Source of the DNA: Neisseria chenwenguii
Lineage (GTDB): Bacteria > Pseudomonadota > Gammaproteobacteria > Burkholderiales > Neisseriaceae
Reading direction: 5' to 3'
Assembly (NCBI RefSeq): GCF_002216145.1
Contig: NZ_CP022278.1
Location: forward strand, 682,001 to 746,000
Length of the DNA stretch: 64,000 nt
Shown here: positions 30,906 to 39,554 of the stretch, piece after piece
How the letters are laid out: each line of letters begins with the position of its first letter
How positions within the stretch are numbered: the stretch's first letter is position 1
The notes under the pieces: generated by a model
What the model was told of the DNA's origin: nothing
What the model saw: only the letters and a program-made list of their open reading frames with translations
Databases searched by the model: none
Made by a program: the position numbers and the translations under genes

Positions 30906-31026
30906 CCCATCCGCTTTCAAAAATTTACATTAGGCGTATTCTAACCGATAGATTTCTCGAAAACTACTAATCGCATATAATAGCCGCTTAATAAAAACCC
31001 GATTTTGATGCCGTCTGAAAACCCTT
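30906..31026. promoter_or_regulatory. Divergent promoter region of the aryl-polyene cluster
   Basis: The 121-base gap separates the two arms. On the plus strand TATAAT at 30976-30981 is a good -10 box, with only a weak -35 (TTTCTC region) 17 bases upstream. An AT-type DUS lies just before the dehydratase start. The minus-strand promoter is not clear. No operator-like dyad stands out. Confidence 0.5.
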
Positions 31027-31533
31027 ATGCCGAACACTCCCGCCCCGCTGACCTGTCCGATTACCGCCGTTGCCCCACTATTGCCCCATAGCGGGAAAAT
31101 GGTTCTGCTTGACGCCGTGACCGAATACAGCAATACGCATCTGACCGCCACAGCCCATATCGGCGCAGACCATATCCTGCTGCGGGACGGTGCGGTTCCC
31201 TGCATGTCGGGCATGGAAATCATGGCGCAGGGCATAGGCGCTTTTGCAGGCTGCATGGCGCACAATGCAGGCAAACCTGTCAAACTCGGTTTTTTGCTCG
31301 GCACACGCAAACTCAACCTGTTTGCCGATACCATTCCGATTGGTACCCAGCTGGAAGTGAAAGCCGCCGTCTCCACCCAAGACGCATCAGGTTTCGGCAT
31401 TTTCGACTGCGAACTTCGCTGGACGGACGCACCCGACAAAGCCCGCCCGCAACTCCCTTCAGACGGCCTGCTGATTCAAGCTGCACTGAACGTGTACAGC
31501 CCGAAAGAGCCGCCGTCTGCATCATCCGAATAA
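31027..31533 (+). CDS. 3-hydroxyacyl-ACP dehydratase, ApeP-like
   Basis: A 168-residue single hotdog-domain protein. The conserved stretch LLPHSGKMVLLDAV (about residues 19-32) and GMEIMAQGIGAFAG (about 62-75) match ApeP-type dehydratases of aryl-polyene systems, which remove water during chain extension. It opens the plus-strand arm and is followed by the reductase after a DUS hairpin. A reversed DUS encodes the SDGLL stretch near the C-terminus. Confidence 0.85.
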   Translation: MPNTPAPLTCPITAVAPLLPHSGKMVLLDAVTEYSNTHLTATAHIGADHILLRDGAVPCMSGMEIMAQGIGAFAGCMAHNAGKPVKLGFLLGTRKLNLFADTIPIGTQLEVKAAVSTQDASGFGIFDCELRWTDAPDKARPQLPSDGLLIQAALNVYSPKEPPSASSE

Positions 31534-31539
31534 TCCCTC

Positions 31540-31567
31540 AGGCCGTCTGAAAAGTTTCAGACGGCCT
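31540..31567. terminator. DUS hairpin between dehydratase and reductase genes
   Basis: AGGCCGTCTGAAAAG faces TTTCAGACGGCCT with no real loop. Because the downstream genes are on the same strand it may only attenuate. Confidence 0.5.
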
Positions 31568-31589
31568 CGACATAAAGATAAGGAAACCC

Positions 31590-32321
31590 ATGTCCCGACA
31601 AACCGTTTTAATTACCGGCTCCAACCGAGGCATCGGAAAAGCCGTTGCGCTTGCCCTGGCCGCAGACGGATTCGACATCGTCATCCATTGCCGCAGCCGC
31701 AGGGAGGAAGCGGAGGCTGTTGCCGCCGAAATCCGCCAAACAGGCGCCAACGCCCGCGTATTGCAGTTTGACGTTTCCGACCGGCCGGCTTGCCGGGAAA
31801 TCCTGACCGCCGACATAGAGGAAAACGGCGCGTATTACGGCATCGTCTTAAACGCAGGGTTGACCCGCGATAATGCGTTTCCTGCGCTGGAAGACGACGA
31901 TTGGGATAATGTGCTGCGTACTAACCTGGACGGTTTCTACAATATCCTCCACCCCGCCATCATGCCGATGATACGCCACCGCCGGGCAGGCAGAATCATC
32001 TGCATGACTTCGGTTTCGGGCATCACGGGCAATCGCGGACAAGTCAACTACAGTGCCTCAAAAGCAGGCATCATCGGCGCAGCAAAGGCGTTGGCGGTAG
32101 AATTGGCGAAGCGTAAAATTACGGTTAACTGCGTGGCTCCGGGCTTGATTGATACCGAAATCGTCGATGAAAATGTCCCCGTGGCAGAAATCCTGAAGGC
32201 AATACCGGCAAACCGCATGGGTACGCCTGAGGAAGTAGCGCACGCAGTATGTTTCTTAATGGACGAAAAAGCAGCGTACATCACGCGCCAAGTCATTTCG
32301 GTAAACGGTGGATTATGTTGA
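31590..32321 (+). CDS. 3-oxoacyl-ACP reductase (FabG/ApeQ-like)
   Basis: A 243-residue short-chain dehydrogenase. The NADPH site TGSNRGIGKAVALAL is at residues 9-23, NAG is in LNAGLTRDN, and the catalytic Ser-Tyr-Lys are in SVSGITGNRGQVNYSASKAG. It reduces the beta-keto group in each elongation cycle. SD AAGGAAA precedes the ATG. It overlaps the ketosynthase start by 7 bases. Confidence 0.92.
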   Translation: MSRQTVLITGSNRGIGKAVALALAADGFDIVIHCRSRREEAEAVAAEIRQTGANARVLQFDVSDRPACREILTADIEENGAYYGIVLNAGLTRDNAFPALEDDDWDNVLRTNLDGFYNILHPAIMPMIRHRRAGRIICMTSVSGITGNRGQVNYSASKAGIIGAAKALAVELAKRKITVNCVAPGLIDTEIVDENVPVAEILKAIPANRMGTPEEVAHAVCFLMDEKAAYITRQVISVNGGLC

Positions 32322-33553
32322 ACAAAAGAAGAGTAGTGGTAACAGGAATCGGCGGCATCACCGCTTTAGGCCGCGACTGGGACAGCATTCAGACGGCCTT
32401 TAAGCAAGGGCGCAACGCCGTGAAAAAAATGGAAGGCTGGACAGAACGGTTTCCTGATTTGGAAGCGCAACTCGGCGCACCGATTGAAAATTATGCCCCT
32501 CCCGCCCATTGGACGCGCAAACAGTTACGCAGCATGGGGCGCGTTTCCCATTTGGCAGTCGATGCCGCCGAACAGGCGCTGACAGATTCAGGGCTGCTCG
32601 GCGATGAACGCATTAAAGACGGGAGCATGGGCGTCGCCTGCGGCTCTTCCTCCGGCAGCACTAAAGACATCCGCGATTTGGGCGAACTTCTGATGACAGG
32701 GGCTTCACGCAATTTCAGTGCCAACACCTATATCCGCATGATGCCGCACACCACCGCTGCCAACATCGGCATCTTTTTCGGCTTGACCGGTCGGATTATC
32801 CCCACATCCAGCGCATGCTCCTCAGGCAGCCAAGCCATCGGCTATGCCTACGAGTCTATAAAATACGGCATGATCGACATGATGTTGGCCGGCGGTGCAG
32901 AAGAATTCTGCCCGTCCGAAGTTTATGTATTCGACTCACTCTATGCCGCCAGCCGCCGTAACAATGAGCCCGAATTAACACCCCGCCCTTACGACAAAGG
33001 CCGGGACGGTTTGGTCATCGGCGAAGGCGCCGGAATATTCGTTATCGAAGAATTGCAACACGCGCTGGCACGGGGCGCAAAAATTTACGCCGAAATCATC
33101 GGCTACGGCGCAAACAGCGACGGCAGCCACGTTACCCAACCACAAAAAGCCACCATGCAGAAATGTATGGAGTTGGCCTTGAAAGATGCCGCATTGCCGT
33201 CTGAAAAAATCGGTTATGTCAGCGGACACGGCACGGCTACCGACAAAGGCGACATCGCTGAAACGCTGGCCACCGAAGCCGTATTCGGCTACGTCCCCAT
33301 GAGTTCGCAAAAAAGCTACCTCGGCCACACCCTCGGTGCATGCGGCGCTCTGGAAGCATGGTTCTCCATTGAAATGATGAACAGCGGCTGGTTTGCCCCT
33401 ACCATCAATTTGAATGATCCCGACCCACAATGCGGCAATGTGGACTATATCCGAGACTCGGGACGCGAAATCAAAACGGATTATGTGATGAGCAACAATT
33501 TTGCTTTTGGTGGGATCAATACTTCACTGATATTCAAACGTTGGGCGGGATAA
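32315..33553 (+). CDS. Beta-ketoacyl-ACP synthase (FabF/ApeR-like)
   Basis: A 412-residue ketosynthase with the complete Cys-His-His triad: Cys in SSACSSGSQAIGYA (about residue 168), His in GHGTATDKGD, and His in LGHTLGACGALEA. It extends the chain by decarboxylative condensation. The ATG at 32315 gives the start MLNKRRVVVTGIG and overlaps the reductase gene, so they are translationally coupled. Only one full ketosynthase is in this window; known systems usually have two (ApeO and ApeR). Confidence 0.92.
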   Translation: MLNKRRVVVTGIGGITALGRDWDSIQTAFKQGRNAVKKMEGWTERFPDLEAQLGAPIENYAPPAHWTRKQLRSMGRVSHLAVDAAEQALTDSGLLGDERIKDGSMGVACGSSSGSTKDIRDLGELLMTGASRNFSANTYIRMMPHTTAANIGIFFGLTGRIIPTSSACSSGSQAIGYAYESIKYGMIDMMLAGGAEEFCPSEVYVFDSLYAASRRNNEPELTPRPYDKGRDGLVIGEGAGIFVIEELQHALARGAKIYAEIIGYGANSDGSHVTQPQKATMQKCMELALKDAALPSEKIGYVSGHGTATDKGDIAETLATEAVFGYVPMSSQKSYLGHTLGACGALEAWFSIEMMNSGWFAPTINLNDPDPQCGNVDYIRDSGREIKTDYVMSNNFAFGGINTSLIFKRWAG

Positions 33554-33610
33554 AACAAAGGAAAAGATCCGAAAACCGTCTCCAACTCAGCATGTTCAAC
33601 CGGCGCACTG

Positions 33611-33640
33611 AAGGCCGTCTGAAAAAATTCAGACGGCCTT
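33611..33640. terminator. DUS hairpin between convergent operons
   Basis: AAGGCCGTCTGAA and TTCAGACGGCCTT with a 4-base A loop, located between the converging ketosynthase and roadblock genes. It can end transcription from both sides. Confidence 0.75.
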
Positions 33641-33713
33641 CAGTATATCATCAAAACCCGTATTGACTTTGCCATGCGGATTTCAAGTTGGTTTTCTGTT
33701 TTCAAAAAACTTT

Positions 33714-34073
33714 TTACAAAATTTCGGCGATATGCTTGGCTGCGCGTTTAGCATCAAGCAAAATCAAGCCGAGTTTGCCGCTTTCTTTAGCAATCAAGGC
33801 CAATACGGCATTTTCGCCTGCCTGGCTCAGCAGAATATAGCCGTTTTTGCCTTTTACCATGACTTGGTCGAGTTCGCCGCAAGCCAGCTCGTGCACGGAG
33901 CGGTTGCCCAGTGCCAGCAACGTGGCCGACATCGCACCGACACGGTCGGCATTCAGATGGTTGGGCAAAAGGGTCGCAATCGGCAGACCGTCAGGGGAAA
34001 TAACGGCTGATGCGGTAATATCGGCCGAGGTATTGTTCAAATCGCTCAATACGGAAATTAATAATTGTTGCAT
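33714..34073 (-). CDS. Roadblock/LC7 domain protein (MglB-like)
   Basis: A 119-residue single roadblock domain: a helix, then ASAVISPDGLPIATLLP near residues 21-37, DRVGAMSATLLALGNRSV, a GYILLSQAGENAVLALIA sheet region and a last helix. Roadblock proteins such as MglB dimerise and act as GTPase-activating partners of MglA-type small GTPases. It is the last gene of the five-gene operon that also encodes such a GTPase. It has no signal or membrane segment, so it is cytoplasmic. The partner relation is inferred from context. Confidence 0.88.
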   Translation of the reverse strand: MQQLLISVLSDLNNTSADITASAVISPDGLPIATLLPNHLNADRVGAMSATLLALGNRSVHELACGELDQVMVKGKNGYILLSQAGENAVLALIAKESGKLGLILLDAKRAAKHIAEIL

Positions 34074-34113
34074 ATCTGTTCTATTCCAAAATGGTTAATT
34101 TATCGGGTTACGT

Positions 34114-34755
34114 TTAGCGGCTGCCGTATCGGTGATATAGGGCTTTAACCAATGTTACAAAAGCCTCTTTGTTTAAATCAGGCATTCCGCCGATGACCAA
34201 AATCAATTTGGTTGTACCGATATAAAGCGGGAAAAAGGTCAGCTCGCTTTGTCCTGACGGGTCACAAATGCCCCATGCGCTGTTGTTGATATAGAGGTTG
34301 TTCTGTATCAGCAAACGGTGGTTGCTTTCCATGCGGGCAACTTCGCTGGCCAACAGACCCAATTCTTCAGCAGCCTCATGATGGAAACCGACGTTGGCAA
34401 AATACAGACCAGCCTCATCTGCCAGCAGCGCTTTGCCCGAACCTGATAATTGTGCCAACAGGCCGGAAAGCTGCTCGTCTGAAAGACGAACATCTTCTGT
34501 GCTGACGTTTTCATCACCGTATAAAAATTCCAAACGCTGCAATCTGTATAAAAGATTCAATGCGGTATTGATGTCGCTGGTATCCGCCCATGCCAGAATT
34601 TTTTCGCTACTGATGGCTTCGCTCGACTCGGCTCTCAGCAGGCCGTAAAGCAGCGTTCTGCTGGCACTGGGAGAATCGCTGGAAATGGCGTAATAAGCAC
34701 CTGCCGGTGTAATCTTAGGATATAGATTCGACTGTAAAGATAATGTTGATTCCAT
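34114..34755 (-). CDS. Uncharacterised protein of the GTPase operon, possibly winged helix plus roadblock-like
   Basis: A 213-residue soluble protein I do not recognise. Residues about 35-90 (LLYGLLRAESSEAISSEKIL and on) look helical and like a winged helix. The C-terminal half (GLYFANVGFHHEAAEELGLL, then LTFFPLYIGTTKLILVIGG) follows a roadblock-like helix-sheet-helix pattern. It ends 40 bases before the roadblock gene and starts one base after the GTPase stop, so it belongs to the same operon. It may be a second regulator of the GTPase; this is inference. Confidence 0.6.
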   Translation of the reverse strand: MESTLSLQSNLYPKITPAGAYYAISSDSPSASRTLLYGLLRAESSEAISSEKILAWADTSDINTALNLLYRLQRLEFLYGDENVSTEDVRLSDEQLSGLLAQLSGSGKALLADEAGLYFANVGFHHEAAEELGLLASEVARMESNHRLLIQNNLYINNSAWGICDPSGQSELTFFPLYIGTTKLILVIGGMPDLNKEAFVTLVKALYHRYGSR

Positions 34756-34756
34756 T

Positions 34757-35293
34757 TTATACCTCTAGACCAGGATCAATTGAGAATAACATCGCGCTAA
34801 CCAGTTGTTTCACATCATCTTCGCGACGAGCGTCAATCTCAAAAACCGGTACATTGAAATTATTCTGAGCCAAATATTTCTGATACACGTCAATTCCCGG
34901 CAACGAACGGATGTCCATCTTTGTAACGCCGACAACCAAAGGCGCTTTTTTCAGCAGCTCACGGAATGCCTCCAAGAAAAACTGGAGGTCTTTCAACGGA
35001 TTAGTGCGCGTGTTATCCAACAGCAACACCAAGCCCATACTGCCTTGGCTTAAAATTTCCCACATAAAGTTAAAACGCTCCTGTCCGGGTGTCCCATACA
35101 GATGCACTTTGGTTTCTTCATCCAAATGAATGACACCGTAGTCCATGGCAACCGTTGTATAACCTTTGCGAACCAAAGTCATATCGGAGGCAGATGCATC
35201 TGTCTGAACCGGCGGTTCGTCTGATAAGGCGGAAATAGCTGTTGTTTTACCTACCCCGACCGGACCGGTAAAGATAATTTTATTTTCTTTCAT
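34757..35293 (-). CDS. Small Ras-like GTPase, MglA/COG2229 type
   Basis: A 178-residue GTPase. G1 is GPVGVGKTT (residues 10-18), the G2 Thr pair is in KGYTTVAMDYG (44-53), G3 is the variant YGTPGQERF (66-74) rather than DxxGQ, G4 is TKMD (124-127), and FEIDAR (151-156) occupies G5. The PGQERF form is shared by MglA-like polarity GTPases and conservon GTPases. Partners are encoded by the flanking roadblock and receiver-like genes. Cytoplasmic, possibly recruited to the membrane by the FimV-like protein. Confidence 0.88.
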   Translation of the reverse strand: MKENKIIFTGPVGVGKTTAISALSDEPPVQTDASASDMTLVRKGYTTVAMDYGVIHLDEETKVHLYGTPGQERFNFMWEILSQGSMGLVLLLDNTRTNPLKDLQFFLEAFRELLKKAPLVVGVTKMDIRSLPGIDVYQKYLAQNNFNVPVFEIDARREDDVKQLVSAMLFSIDPGLEV

Positions 35294-35308
35294 TACTCGT
35301 CCTTTTTA

Positions 35309-36406
35309 TTATTTTTTACCAATCAATTTACGCATCAGTCGTTGCAGCAGACCGCGCGGCTGTTCTGCTGACGGGCCGGCAATCTTCTCAGCCTCTTTGG
35401 CCATCGGCGTATCTACCGTACCGTCAACTTTTACTTTTTCACTTACGTCCGCTGCCTTTTGGTCAACTGCATACTCGGCATCTGTTGCCAAAAATCCCGT
35501 TACCGAAGTAGCAGCCAGGTAGTTCAAAATATCCGGCATTTCCAAAGGCATGACCTTATACAGGATGTTCAAATTAACCGATGTTTTAGTTAAGAATGCC
35601 GACAATCTCATAGATTCGGGCACATGAGCCAAGCGGGTCAGATTCGGCCAGCGTTTTAATGTAAATACTGTTTGCGGCGTCATCGGATAAATCAGACGGC
35701 CTTGGGCTGTCCAAATAGCCATTTGCCAAAGACACGACATAATGGTTACTTTAGCCTTTTCTTTCCACTGAGGATTATCCGGTACAACTTTGCAGACAAC
35801 TGCAAGATTGTCGTCTTTGCACAGTTTTTCCAATTCCGTAGCGCTGACGGTTAAAAGAACCCGCTGGATATTCGGAAAAACAATCAGAACCGGTTTTCCC
35901 TCATGCAAAATAGCAATATCCTGATGTCCCTGGCTGGCAAATTTCAATGCACCCAACACACCTTTTTGGGGGTTAAAACGGTGAATGGTCGCTTTTCTGG
36001 CTCCGTCCAGATTTGAGGAAGCATCCACAACCGCACTTCTTTCCCTGGACGCAGATGCGTCAAAAACGTTACCGCCCTGACTTAAACTGCGCAAAACGGG
36101 AAATAAGGAATCAAATTTAATCGGCTTAGGCAGATACGGAGTAGTTACAGACGGCTCAGAAGAGGAAAACATGGCGACAGGAACATCAGGATAAGCGGCT
36201 TTTGAAGCCCCCCATGTTCTCATCCCCTGTTCGGTATCGGTATCGACCAAAACCAAGTCAGGCTTTACTGCTGAGTCAGGAGTAACAATTTCATAATTCG
36301 TCGTATTGTGCATTTTAAAAGCCATACGGAACACAGCTTCCTGCTGTTCGCCCATTTCCTGCAGCATGATGTGTATGGTTTTAATTTTAGGTAATAGATT
36401 GTCCAT
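35309..36406 (-). CDS. Receiver-like regulator of the GTPase operon
   Basis: A 365-residue soluble protein. Residues 1-120 have the outline of a response-regulator receiver: PDLVLVDTDTE (possible phospho-Asp near 56), AMFSSSE, and LPKPIKFDSLFPVLRSL with the conserved Lys. The paired acidic residues at the start are not evident, so phosphorylation is doubtful. The middle and C-terminal parts (VFTLKRWPNLTRLAHVPESM) resemble a PatA/PATAN-like effector; this match is loose. A basic tail RGLLQRLMRKLIGKK ends the protein. It lies between the FimV-like and GTPase genes. Confidence 0.65.
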   Translation of the reverse strand: MDNLLPKIKTIHIMLQEMGEQQEAVFRMAFKMHNTTNYEIVTPDSAVKPDLVLVDTDTEQGMRTWGASKAAYPDVPVAMFSSSEPSVTTPYLPKPIKFDSLFPVLRSLSQGGNVFDASASRERSAVVDASSNLDGARKATIHRFNPQKGVLGALKFASQGHQDIAILHEGKPVLIVFPNIQRVLLTVSATELEKLCKDDNLAVVCKVVPDNPQWKEKAKVTIMSCLWQMAIWTAQGRLIYPMTPQTVFTLKRWPNLTRLAHVPESMRLSAFLTKTSVNLNILYKVMPLEMPDILNYLAATSVTGFLATDAEYAVDQKAADVSEKVKVDGTVDTPMAKEAEKIAGPSAEQPRGLLQRLMRKLIGKK

Positions 36407-36446
36407 TCGCGGTACTCTCTTAGTTATTTTCTTAACTTATTTTTAT

Positions 36447-37886
36447 TTATTTCTTCGAATTTTGATTCACACGTTGCAGTAAACGGCTCATTGCCAATAC
36501 CACCTCTTCCGGCAGACTGACGACACGTTCACGCAACAGACGCAGGAATTGCTCCAAGCGCGTCCAATCTTCCGCACGTTCGTACAGATCGAACAGCATG
36601 ATATAAAGCTGAGACTCATCCGGATATTGCAAAACTGCCTGCTCCAAAACGCCGATAGCCTGATCTAACTGGCCGTACATCAGCAAAGACTCAACCTCTT
36701 TAAGCGCATCCTCTGCAGGAGATGAATTGACACTAATGACCGAAGAATCCTTTTGTACCAAATCGCGGTATTTTGCCTTCATCTGCAACGATGTAGGCTG
36801 GATATAACCTCGTTCCAAACCAATTTCGCGAACTTTCTTCTCGGTCGGCCCCTTTTCCAAATCATCAAAAATTTCGTGATAGCCCAAGCTGTATCCCCAG
36901 CCCAGCATACGTTCTTTGACTTGGCGGCCATACTGACCCAGCGAATAGTACAGTTTCCATAAATGGCCTGCAAACTGACCGATCTCGTGGTTCTGATAAT
37001 CTAATTTCAATGCATCGATGATCAGACTTGCAGGTTTGGGGGAATTTTGAATGGCGCGGTTATACTGCTGCAACACCGTTCCGTAATCAGCCTTATCCTT
37101 CAAGATTTTGGCGCTCTGCTCAGGTTTTACAAAACCAATAACCGCACCTATTTCCTCAGGACTGACATCTTCAAATTCTTTTTTACCCAATACGATCGGC
37201 ATACGTTTTACCTCATTTGGCTCGGTGTGCTGCGGAGATTCGACAGTCATAACCGAACCCTGTCCGGCATTTTCCTCCAAACTTCCGCCTTCGCCTATCT
37301 GCCGGTCGACTTCCTGCATATTCCAGCCAAGCCGTTTTTCCGCCAAAACGCGCAACCCCAAATGGGTAGTCTCAGACATCAGGCCGACTTTGACGTATTC
37401 GGCAAAACTTTCGTCAGACAGAACCGAACCGTGTCGTCCCAACGTCTCAGCCAACATATCGATGTTGCCGACGCGCAGATTAAGACCGATTAATTCATGC
37501 ACCAGTTTCTCAGGCGCACTATCATTCAGACGGTTCAAATACCCCGCCAACGACTCGGCAGCCTTACTTTCATAACCGAACTGTTTATAGACCTGATACT
37601 CTGTCAGAGGGTCAACCTCCTGCGCCGACACGGACGCGGTAGAATCCCCCACACCTCCGGTATCGCCACCCCATTCCCAGTCCTGACTTTCGGCGCTGGA
37701 AACAGACTGGCTGACTTTATCCATCCAGTCTGCACCCCCGGCCTGACCGTCCGTATGGTTTTGTTGATGATTCTGCACCGTTGCCTTTGCCGACTTGCCT
37801 GTTGCCGAACCGCCTTGCTTATAGCGGACGAACAACAAGACCAGCAGCAATAACGCCAGCAAGATGATTAAAAGCGTGTAGTCCAA
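36447..37886 (-). CDS. FimV-like single-pass membrane protein with TPR-type repeats
   Basis: A 479-residue protein. The start is taken as TTG at 37884-37886, because GGGAGGT stands five bases upstream and the product then begins with a short DYT followed by a membrane helix (LLIILLALLLLVLLFVRY). A Gln/Ser/Gly-rich linker follows, then VDPLTEYQVYKQFGYESKAA near residue 95, the FimV/TPR signature, and a C-terminal TPR pair (about 395-460). FimV proteins mark poles and tune type IV pili. It heads the five-gene operon. A longer form starting at 37916 would lack a ribosome site. Confidence 0.8.
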   Translation of the reverse strand: MDYTLLIILLALLLLVLLFVRYKQGGSATGKSAKATVQNHQQNHTDGQAGGADWMDKVSQSVSSAESQDWEWGGDTGGVGDSTASVSAQEVDPLTEYQVYKQFGYESKAAESLAGYLNRLNDSAPEKLVHELIGLNLRVGNIDMLAETLGRHGSVLSDESFAEYVKVGLMSETTHLGLRVLAEKRLGWNMQEVDRQIGEGGSLEENAGQGSVMTVESPQHTEPNEVKRMPIVLGKKEFEDVSPEEIGAVIGFVKPEQSAKILKDKADYGTVLQQYNRAIQNSPKPASLIIDALKLDYQNHEIGQFAGHLWKLYYSLGQYGRQVKERMLGWGYSLGYHEIFDDLEKGPTEKKVREIGLERGYIQPTSLQMKAKYRDLVQKDSSVISVNSSPAEDALKEVESLLMYGQLDQAIGVLEQAVLQYPDESQLYIMLFDLYERAEDWTRLEQFLRLLRERVVSLPEEVVLAMSRLLQRVNQNSKK

Positions 37887-38078
37887 GAATACCTCCCGAA
37901 TGATGTGCCGGAGCAAACTTCCATCTTTATATAAATACTAAACATCCAACATTTCAGGCTGAAAAGCAGCGCCTGAATCCTGCCGAATCACGTTATTCCC
38001 AAATGATGAGATGATAATAACATGATTCCCCCGATAATTACATGAAAAACCATTTTACATAAAAACTGTTTTGCGGTT

Positions 38079-39410
38079 TTACAACTCAAACAGCGCAACA
38101 GCCTCCGCATGAGCCGTTTGCGAAAACATATTCATCACACCTACTTCTTTGAATATATAACCCTTTTCAACCAAAACCGCCGCATCCCTTGCTAGCGTTG
38201 CCGGATTGCAGGAAACATACACTATCTTTTTTGGCAGATACGGCGCGTGCAGAGACTTTACGACAGCATAAGCACCGCTTCTCGGCGGATCGAGCAGCAT
38301 TTTGTCAAACTTCCCCCAAGCCGCAGCGTCGGTTTCCCCGATTTCAAACAAATCCGCAGCCAAAAAAGCCGCCGACTGCCTGCATTTGTTCACAACAGCA
38401 TTCTGAGCCGCCTGGGCAACTAAAGTTTCCGAACCCTCAATCCCGAGTACTTCAGCCCCACATTTTGCCATAGGCAGGCTGAAATTCCCTAGCCCGCAAA
38501 ACAAATCGGCCACCCGCTCCCCGGGCCTGATATCCAACATTCCCAAAGCGCGGCTGACCATTACCGCATTCATCTCAGCATTGACCTGCGTAAAATCACC
38601 AGGCCGGTAGGGCATTTCCACATCAAACTCAGGCAAAACATACTTCAAAACCATATTGCCGTCAGGATAAAAAACGCAGGATTTTTCCTTTCCGCATTGC
38701 AGCCAAATCTGCCACTTTTCCGCAACACCTGCCAGCGTACTGTCAAACCACTCTTTAATAATATTCCGAACAGTTTCAGACGGACTATTATTGAGTTTGA
38801 TATTAAGTACAGTTAGTTCTTGCCCAAAATAAAACTCGACAAACCCTACTTGCTGCGCAGCGCCAACCAAACGCCGAAGCAGATCGCCCACCTGCGGCAG
38901 GCAGCCCGAAATATGAACAGGCAAAAGCTTACACGACCGGATATCGACTACATCATTCGTCTTCTTCTCATGAAATCCCATTTTCAGACGGCCTGCCTTA
39001 TCCACCTCCACGCTCAATCTGGCACGACTACGGTAATGCCACGCCGCCCCGTAAATCGGCGGCAAAACCCTTTGCGGCACAACCTTACCGATGCGTGCCA
39101 ACTGCTCTTCCACAATACGCTGTTTAAACGCAACCTGAGACTGCGGCGCAATATGCTGCAACGCACAGCCGCCACATGTATCAAAATAGCGACACTCAGG
39201 TTCCACCCGCTCGCCGGAAGCGCGTAAAACCTCTACCGTCTCCGCCTCATCAAACTGCTTCTTCGATTTCACAATCCGGCAAACCACTTTTTCAGACGGC
39301 ATAGCGCCTTTAACAAAAACCGTTTTGCCGCCGATTTTCGCCACACCGCGCCCCTCGAAATCCAAAGAAGACACATCGGCCACAACACCTGAAACTTCCG
39401 TTTTACCCAT
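38079..39410 (-). CDS. rlmD: 23S rRNA (uracil-1939-C5)-methyltransferase RlmD
   Basis: A 443-residue RumA-type enzyme. An N-terminal TRAM domain is followed by the iron-sulfur ligands in CRYFDTCGGCALQH (three Cys) plus a later Cys in RSCKLLP. The SAM motif ADLFCGLGNFSLPMA is near residue 302 and the catalytic VYVSCNPATLARD near 395. It methylates 23S rRNA with SAM. The ATG at 39410 gives MGKTEVSGVVADV; the upstream GTG extension looks non-homologous. Confidence 0.94.
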   Translation of the reverse strand: MGKTEVSGVVADVSSLDFEGRGVAKIGGKTVFVKGAMPSEKVVCRIVKSKKQFDEAETVEVLRASGERVEPECRYFDTCGGCALQHIAPQSQVAFKQRIVEEQLARIGKVVPQRVLPPIYGAAWHYRSRARLSVEVDKAGRLKMGFHEKKTNDVVDIRSCKLLPVHISGCLPQVGDLLRRLVGAAQQVGFVEFYFGQELTVLNIKLNNSPSETVRNIIKEWFDSTLAGVAEKWQIWLQCGKEKSCVFYPDGNMVLKYVLPEFDVEMPYRPGDFTQVNAEMNAVMVSRALGMLDIRPGERVADLFCGLGNFSLPMAKCGAEVLGIEGSETLVAQAAQNAVVNKCRQSAAFLAADLFEIGETDAAAWGKFDKMLLDPPRSGAYAVVKSLHAPYLPKKIVYVSCNPATLARDAAVLVEKGYIFKEVGVMNMFSQTAHAEAVALFEL

Positions 39411-39554
39411 CAGAATCACATCCGAATAACATTTCCACACAACTGCTTACCGAAATTTTTCTACTGCCTGATTTATTCTCTCACAAAACACCCGAGATTG
39501 AGGTATGATTGCGCCGAAATTCCCTTTTAACTCTTTGTTAATCCCGCAAATAAC

